The notes beneath the pieces were generated by a model. It was not told the DNA's origin. It saw only the letters and a list, made by a program, of their open reading frames with translations, and made no database searches. Made by a program: the position numbers and the translations under genes. From the NCBI GenBank assembly GCA_964512645.1, contig CAZEJS010000042.1:1-9948 (forward strand): DNA of 9,948 nt, read 5' to 3'. This document shows, piece after piece, positions 6,942 to 9,948 of this stretch (position 1 is its first letter; every line of letters starts with the position of its first letter). Source of the DNA: CAZEJS01 sp964512645 (GTDB taxonomy: Bacteria > Actinomycetota > Geothermincolia > Fen-727 > Anoxymicrobiaceae).

Positions 6942-7319
6942 TTGTCAACTTGCCGACGGGACTGTGTTGTCTATGCAATGCCGAGACACCAGATTCGACC
7001 AAACTAACGTAGACCTCTGTCATTCGCGTTGATGAATGGCCCAAAATATAACCATCAGGTAGTGAGAGTCACCACTGTTCAGTGTGCTTCATGTCGGGCT
7101 CGATTCAATTGATGGGCTCGAAGGCATGCGGGTCTGGAAACATCAAGCAGATTAGGAGATCGGATTTCTGGTGGCCTTGTTGTCCCTTACCGAAATCACC
7201 GAATCGTCACTTACGAGGTTGGAGCCGCGCCACTTTTTTCATATCAGACATCGGGGTGTCTGACTTGGACAGGATTTTCACCCCGGGCTAATCTGTATAA
7301 AAAGGGTTCAGGCCAAAAC
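6942..7319. other. Intergenic stretch of about 380 nt without a convincing gene
   Basis: Less GC-rich than the sequence before it. It contains an 8-bp direct repeat GGGCTCGA (7096-7103 and 7114-7121) around TTCAATTGAT, and a 7-bp hairpin TCAGACA-TCGGGG-TGTCTGA (7244-7263). A plus-strand frame at 7082-7291 (69 codons) has no ribosome binding site and no recognisable protein. No tRNA, CRISPR or riboswitch pattern was recognised. Confidence 0.5.
7244..7263. repeat. 7-bp inverted repeat
   Basis: TCAGACA (7244-7250), 6-nt loop TCGGGG, TGTCTGA (7257-7263), about 60 nt beyond the lipoprotein gene's stop in its reading direction. No U tract follows on either strand (the run of T at 7235-7239 is on the wrong side for a minus-strand terminator), so its function is unknown. 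Confidence 0.4.
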
Positions 7320-7339
7320 CACTCAAAAGGATTTGAGTG
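7320..7339 (-). terminator. Terminator-like hairpin overlapping the lipoprotein stop codon
   Basis: On the minus strand, CACTCAAA, tetraloop TCCT, TTTGAGTG form a perfect 8-bp stem followed by GTTTTGG, with another TTTTT slightly downstream. The TGA stop lies inside the 3' arm. The position at the end of the two-gene operon fits an intrinsic terminator, although the immediate U tract is only four long. Confidence 0.5.
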
Positions 7340-7988
7340 TCTCGAGCTTCTCCTCGTTGCTGAGTTCGTTGGCAAAAGCCCCGAGTTGATAGGTGAAGCC
7401 TGATTCCCACCACTCGAAGAGGTAGATACTGCCTGCCAGGTCGGGCCAGACACCGACGGTTTTACCTTCCAGCGTTATAACGTACGGTAGTTGTGCGGCC
7501 TGGGGGATCGGGGCGTCGCCTTGAAGCTCTTTCATGCTCGGGTCCTCGGCCAAGGCTTTCGCACGTTCTTCGTTTTCCTTCTTGATCATCTCGACCGTCG
7601 ACGCGTAGTCGACCGCCTCACTGGGCCATTTTGCGAGACTATAGCCGTCGAAATGACACCCAAGCTCCTTCGTGCCGATCCGGCTCGTGCCCACAAACAC
7701 CGATCTGACCTGAGCGCCCGCTTTCTTATCAGGAAGGGAGGCTTGATACCCGGCTGCATCCTCTGCCTCCTTCACGCTGTCGTACTTCGTGTAACCAAAT
7801 TCCTCCGGGTCGAAGTTGTACTGATTCACGAGCTCTCCACTGCGCGTAGTCAAAGGAGCGACGGAAACGTCAGAGCGCTGCGTCTTACTTGATCTGAAGC
7901 TCGTCTTCGCGGCGCCACCGCATCCGGCGAGCAGCCCGACCAGAAGCAACGTTAGAGCCAGGGCCGGCAAATTCTTCCTGATAGCCAT
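7323..7988 (-). CDS. Putative lipoprotein of unknown function
   Basis: 221-residue predicted lipoprotein. ATG at 7988 is chosen because AGGAGG (7993-7998) lies 4 nt upstream and it leaves a normal signal sequence: basic MAIRKN, a hydrophobic stretch rich in Leu/Ala, and the lipobox LAGC (20-23), so C23 would be lipidated and the protein anchored outside the membrane. The mature part is hydrophilic, begins with a Ser/Thr/Arg-rich spacer, and has single segments such as YKYDS-type and FEWWESGFTYQLG near the C-terminus; I recognise no domain. A GTG eight codons upstream is less likely. It starts 24 nt after the stop of the secreted-protein gene, so the two form one operon and may work together at the cell surface. 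It ends in a terminator-like hairpin. Confidence 0.82.
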   Translation of the reverse strand: MAIRKNLPALALTLLLVGLLAGCGGAAKTSFRSSKTQRSDVSVAPLTTRSGELVNQYNFDPEEFGYTKYDSVKEAEDAAGYQASLPDKKAGAQVRSVFVGTSRIGTKELGCHFDGYSLAKWPSEAVDYASTVEMIKKENEERAKALAEDPSMKELQGDAPIPQAAQLPYVITLEGKTVGVWPDLAGSIYLFEWWESGFTYQLGAFANELSNEEKLETLKSF

Positions 7989-8012
7989 GACGCCTCCTTT
8001 CGTTTCAAACAC

Positions 8013-8714
8013 TCACAAGTGATATACCTCGACGTCATAGTTGCGATTGGCCGGCGGGGTTTTCCTGAAGCCGTAACCCGGGTCGTTCGACATATACGAC
8101 CAGGAGACGGCATTGCTCCACATCGCCCAACTCCCATCAGAATACCTTCTCTGAAGATCTGTGAAGCGGCCGTAATTCGTTTCATCAAGGCGGTTCCGCT
8201 CGCATCCTATGTGGCCCCATCCGTCGACAAGATAGCAATTTTTAATCGCTATTGTCGAATCGTCTATGAAGAAGTGCCAGCGCTGCATCCCGCCTACCTG
8301 CCCGGTGTGCGCCACCTGGTACCGGTGGTTCGTTCCGGCTCCCAGGTTGTTCCACACTCCGTCCCAGTAGTTTGTCCCCGGGATTACGTTGTTGTAGTAG
8401 ATGTTGACGCCGTACACCCATAGGCCCCTTGCGTACGACCAGGTGCTCCATCTGAGCCAGCCAACTTCCACGAAGTTCCGGTACCCGTTGCTGCTTACGT
8501 GATCAACGTAGTAAGAACTGACATGCTTTTCCGCTACCGGTTGCGAGTAACAGGATGTCTTTCCGTATGTGCCGCGACATAGATAGTTGGGGTCAGGGGG
8601 GTAAAGGTGGCCATTCCCACCCACTTCGCTATAATTGGAAGCTAACGCAGGGCCAACGAGAAAAAGAGCGACTGCGAGCAGGTAAACCCCAAAACAAACA
8701 AGGCACTTCTTCAT
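8013..8714 (-). CDS. Secreted Trp/Tyr-rich protein of unknown function
   Basis: 233-residue predicted exported protein. ATG at 8714 has GAGGT (8721-8725) 6 nt upstream. Residues 1-26 form a Sec signal peptide: MKK, a hydrophobic core, and ALA-S before the cut, so mature protein begins near S26 or N27. The mature chain is very rich in Trp and Tyr (11 Trp counted) with alternating polar/aromatic segments such as FVEVGWLRWSTW (81-92), LWVYGVNIYY (98-107) and QRWHFFIDD (144-152), which suggests a beta-sandwich fold, possibly glycan-binding. Four cysteines (46, 55, 160, 171) could make two disulfides. I cannot name a family. First gene of a two-gene operon with the lipoprotein, driven by the promoter at 8749-8778. 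Confidence 0.82.
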   Translation of the reverse strand: MKKCLVCFGVYLLAVALFLVGPALASNYSEVGGNGHLYPPDPNYLCRGTYGKTSCYSQPVAEKHVSSYYVDHVSSNGYRNFVEVGWLRWSTWSYARGLWVYGVNIYYNNVIPGTNYWDGVWNNLGAGTNHRYQVAHTGQVGGMQRWHFFIDDSTIAIKNCYLVDGWGHIGCERNRLDETNYGRFTDLQRRYSDGSWAMWSNAVSWSYMSNDPGYGFRKTPPANRNYDVEVYHL

Positions 8715-8748
8715 TTGTAGACCTCAGTTGCCACCATTGTCTGAAAGA

Positions 8749-8778
8749 ATTATAGCATTCGAGACGGTGAAAAGTAAA
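8749..8778 (-). promoter_or_regulatory. Strong sigma-70-type promoter for the secreted protein/lipoprotein operon
   Basis: On the minus strand, a perfect -10 TATAAT (8749-8754) is preceded by TGC (extended -10), with TTTACT (-35, 8773-8778) 18 nt upstream. Transcription would start near 8742, leaving a leader of about 28 nt before the ATG at 8714 that contains the ribosome binding site. It is the best promoter match in the window. Confidence 0.65.
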
Positions 8779-8811
8779 CCCACGAAGTTCTGTAATTTTC
8801 CATATCCGCCT

Positions 8812-8840
8812 CCTGACATCGTGATTTAAACATCGTCAGG
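8812..8840. repeat. Imperfect inverted repeat CCTGAC...GTCAGG, possible IS end
   Basis: CCTGAC (8812-8817) and GTCAGG (8835-8840) are perfect inverted arms around an AT-rich centre; ACATCGT also occurs twice inside. The repeat lies beyond the C-terminal end of the IS1380 pseudogene, about where an insertion-sequence end would be expected. The matching end at the other side is outside the window, so the assignment stays open. Confidence 0.35.
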
Positions 8841-8986
8841 TTCGATATCACGCTCCAGGCACCGATTACCGCAAATGGGAGGTCGCCACCTCGCACCTCG
8901 TTCGCAGAACAACGCGCCTCGCTGGTTTCTGAAGATGGCTGACCGCCAGCAGCTTATCAATTTAATCCACCCACTCATCGTCAGGT
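8831..8986. repeat. 11-bp direct repeat CATCGTCAGGT, two copies
   Basis: CATCGTCAGGT occurs at 8831-8841 and 8976-8986, 145 bp apart. The second copy covers the likely original transposase stop. The sequence between is the noncoding tail of the insertion sequence or its flank; no gene was found there. Confidence 0.5.
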
Positions 8987-9948
8987 CGGAACGGCGGCGT
9001 GGCAATGTACACGTTCCAGAAGAGCGGCGAACAGCTCTTCAGAGACCGCCACTCGACGCACTGGAAGATCGTCCTCCTGGCGTGGTTGACCACTTTCGCG
9101 CAAATCTTGATTAGCTTGAGCTGGACGCTTCTCAGCGACCAGTGTGACACCTTGCTCGGTAGGGCAAGCCGGCGGAGGAAGTTTCCGAGGTTGTACGCGA
9201 GGACGAACAAAGAAAGGCGAACCTGGTTGGCGGCAAAGCTACAAAGCGGCAAAGCGGCAGAGCGGGTGCAGGACTACCTCGTCCAGTTGAGGGCGTACTT
9301 ACCCTCTTTTGTCCACTGCTTGCAGTTCCCGAGCCCGTTGTAGAAGCGGATGATATTTTCCGATTTCCGCTGCAGGTTGGTGACGATGAATCCGATCCCA
9401 GGGAACAGTTCCCCTGGAGCCATTCCACCTTGGCAACCACCCTCCTTGATTTCGGTCATGATGCGGCCCGATACGAGAGCGAATGGCAGAAGACTCGTGG
9501 CTTTCCTGGTGGCCTTCCCACCGGGCGGGTGAAGAGGTGCTCTATTTCGCGGTAGAGGTTATTGTTGGCCCTTGAGTCTGATGGTGTAGAGGATTTCGTT
9601 GTCTTCCAGACACTCCTAGCTATCTGGGGACGCGAAGGCGGCATCTCCCCGAAAGCAGAGCTTCTTGTTTGTGCCCTTGTACCTCCCGACAATAGGCTCC
9701 AGGAGGTCTATCCATCTGTCGGCCGGGTGGACGCTGCCGGGACGGAGAACCGCACCCTCGCAGTCGCCTGTCTGGTTGAACACGAGCAGCGGGTGATAGC
9801 AGCGCGAGCAGAAATGCCCATTCTAAGCAGAGCCCTCCTGGTTTCCGTGTACCGGAACCCGGATGAATCCATGTCGAGGATTGCCTTTTTGTACGGCCAC
9901 GCCCGTCAAGGTGGTGTAAGTCCTCACCGTACCAACCTTCTCATGTCG
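8981..9948 (-). pseudogene. IS1380-family transposase, decayed, 5' part beyond window
   Basis: DDE transposase of the IS1380 family, broken. Reading the minus strand across three frames gives the family's conserved blocks in order: LDMDSS, VPVHGNQEGSA, NGHF...RCYHPLLVFN, VLRPGSVHPADRW, FRGDAAFASPD, LYREIEHLFTRPVGRPP, RRVVAKVEWLQG, ELFPGIGFIVTNL, FYNGLGNCKQWTKEGK, NQVRLSLFVLAYNLGNFLRR and VAVSEELFAALLERV. Lesions seen: a frameshift after LDMDSS; stops at 9823-9825 (replacing Tyr), 9616-9618 and 9456-9458 (replacing Trp); a frameshift near 9570; a lost G near 9411; a stop at 9274-9276 with an 8-bp repeat expansion just after it; and a lost G near 9050. The original stop is probably 8981-8983. 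It cannot make a transposase. The N-terminal third lies past the window end. Confidence 0.88.
9232..9263. repeat. Four tandem 8-bp units inside the transposase pseudogene
   Basis: GGCAAAGC, TACAAAGC, GGCAAAGC and GGCAGAGC run head to tail. They sit where intact relatives read straight from WTRLSC into the N-x-VRL block, so the extra units look like a slippage expansion that adds to the disruption. Confidence 0.6.

Noticed and set aside
6943..6948. Perfect minus-strand TTGACA at the end of the HNH-like gene
   Set aside because: No -10 hexamer at suitable spacing and no minus-strand gene begins downstream; it lies at the 3' end of a plus-strand gene.
7082..7291. 69-codon plus-strand frame in the intergenic stretch
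   Set aside because: No ribosome binding site, no recognisable protein, and unusual composition; likely chance.
7283..7320. TATAAA on the plus strand near 7297 as a promoter
   Set aside because: No -35 at workable spacing and no plus-strand gene follows; it faces into the lipoprotein gene from its 3' side.
8019..8423. 134-codon plus-strand frame opposite the secreted-protein gene
   Set aside because: The minus-strand gene has a signal peptide, ribosome binding site and promoter; the plus frame has none.
1..9948. CRISPR array, tRNA or rRNA genes
   Set aside because: No regularly spaced repeats of 20-40 bp and no tRNA arm pattern or rRNA signature was seen on either strand by eye.

Overview
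The window holds a bacterial chromosome segment with an accessory character at both ends. GTG and TTG start codons, clear GGAGG ribosome binding sites and a very GC-rich centre (about 2.6-6.9 kb) suggest a high-GC bacterium. An actinobacterial or similar anaerobic/subsurface lineage is my guess only; nothing in the sequence fixes the taxon. The flanks (about 1-2.5 kb and 6.95-9.95 kb) are visibly less GC-rich than the centre.

Layout. (1) 29-2578, plus strand: a tight three-gene membrane operon. It comprises a DUF2085-type small membrane protein whose N-terminus is incomplete, an unrecognised four-helix membrane protein with a cytoplasmic tail, and an SPFH/band-7 (YdjI 'virion core'-type) protein carrying a C-terminal GYF_2 domain between two PPPLP motifs. 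(2) 2804-4432, minus: a Na+/phosphate cotransporter with a C-terminal PhoU domain, convergent with the operon. (3) 4557-5948, minus: an FAD-dependent oxidoreductase of the amine-oxidase/phytoene-desaturase type with a TTG start. (4) 6315-6941, plus: a small protein made of two HNH-like zinc modules, of which only the second keeps the HNH residues. (5) 6942-7319: no convincing gene. (6) 7323-8714, minus: a self-contained two-gene operon, with promoter and terminator visible, for a Trp/Tyr-rich secreted protein and a lipoprotein. (7) 8981 to the window end, minus: a heavily decayed IS1380-family transposase with at least eight lesions, and possible IS-end repeats at 8812-8841.

How the genes relate. 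The first three genes are almost certainly co-transcribed (gaps of 1 and 14 nt) and probably form one membrane-associated assembly. The secreted/lipoprotein pair probably forms a second cell-surface unit, sitting beside the dead transposon. The phosphate transporter and the FAD enzyme look like ordinary chromosomal genes, each with its own possible promoter. The best candidates for something undescribed are the SPFH-GYF_2 operon, the duplicated HNH protein and the secreted/lipoprotein pair.
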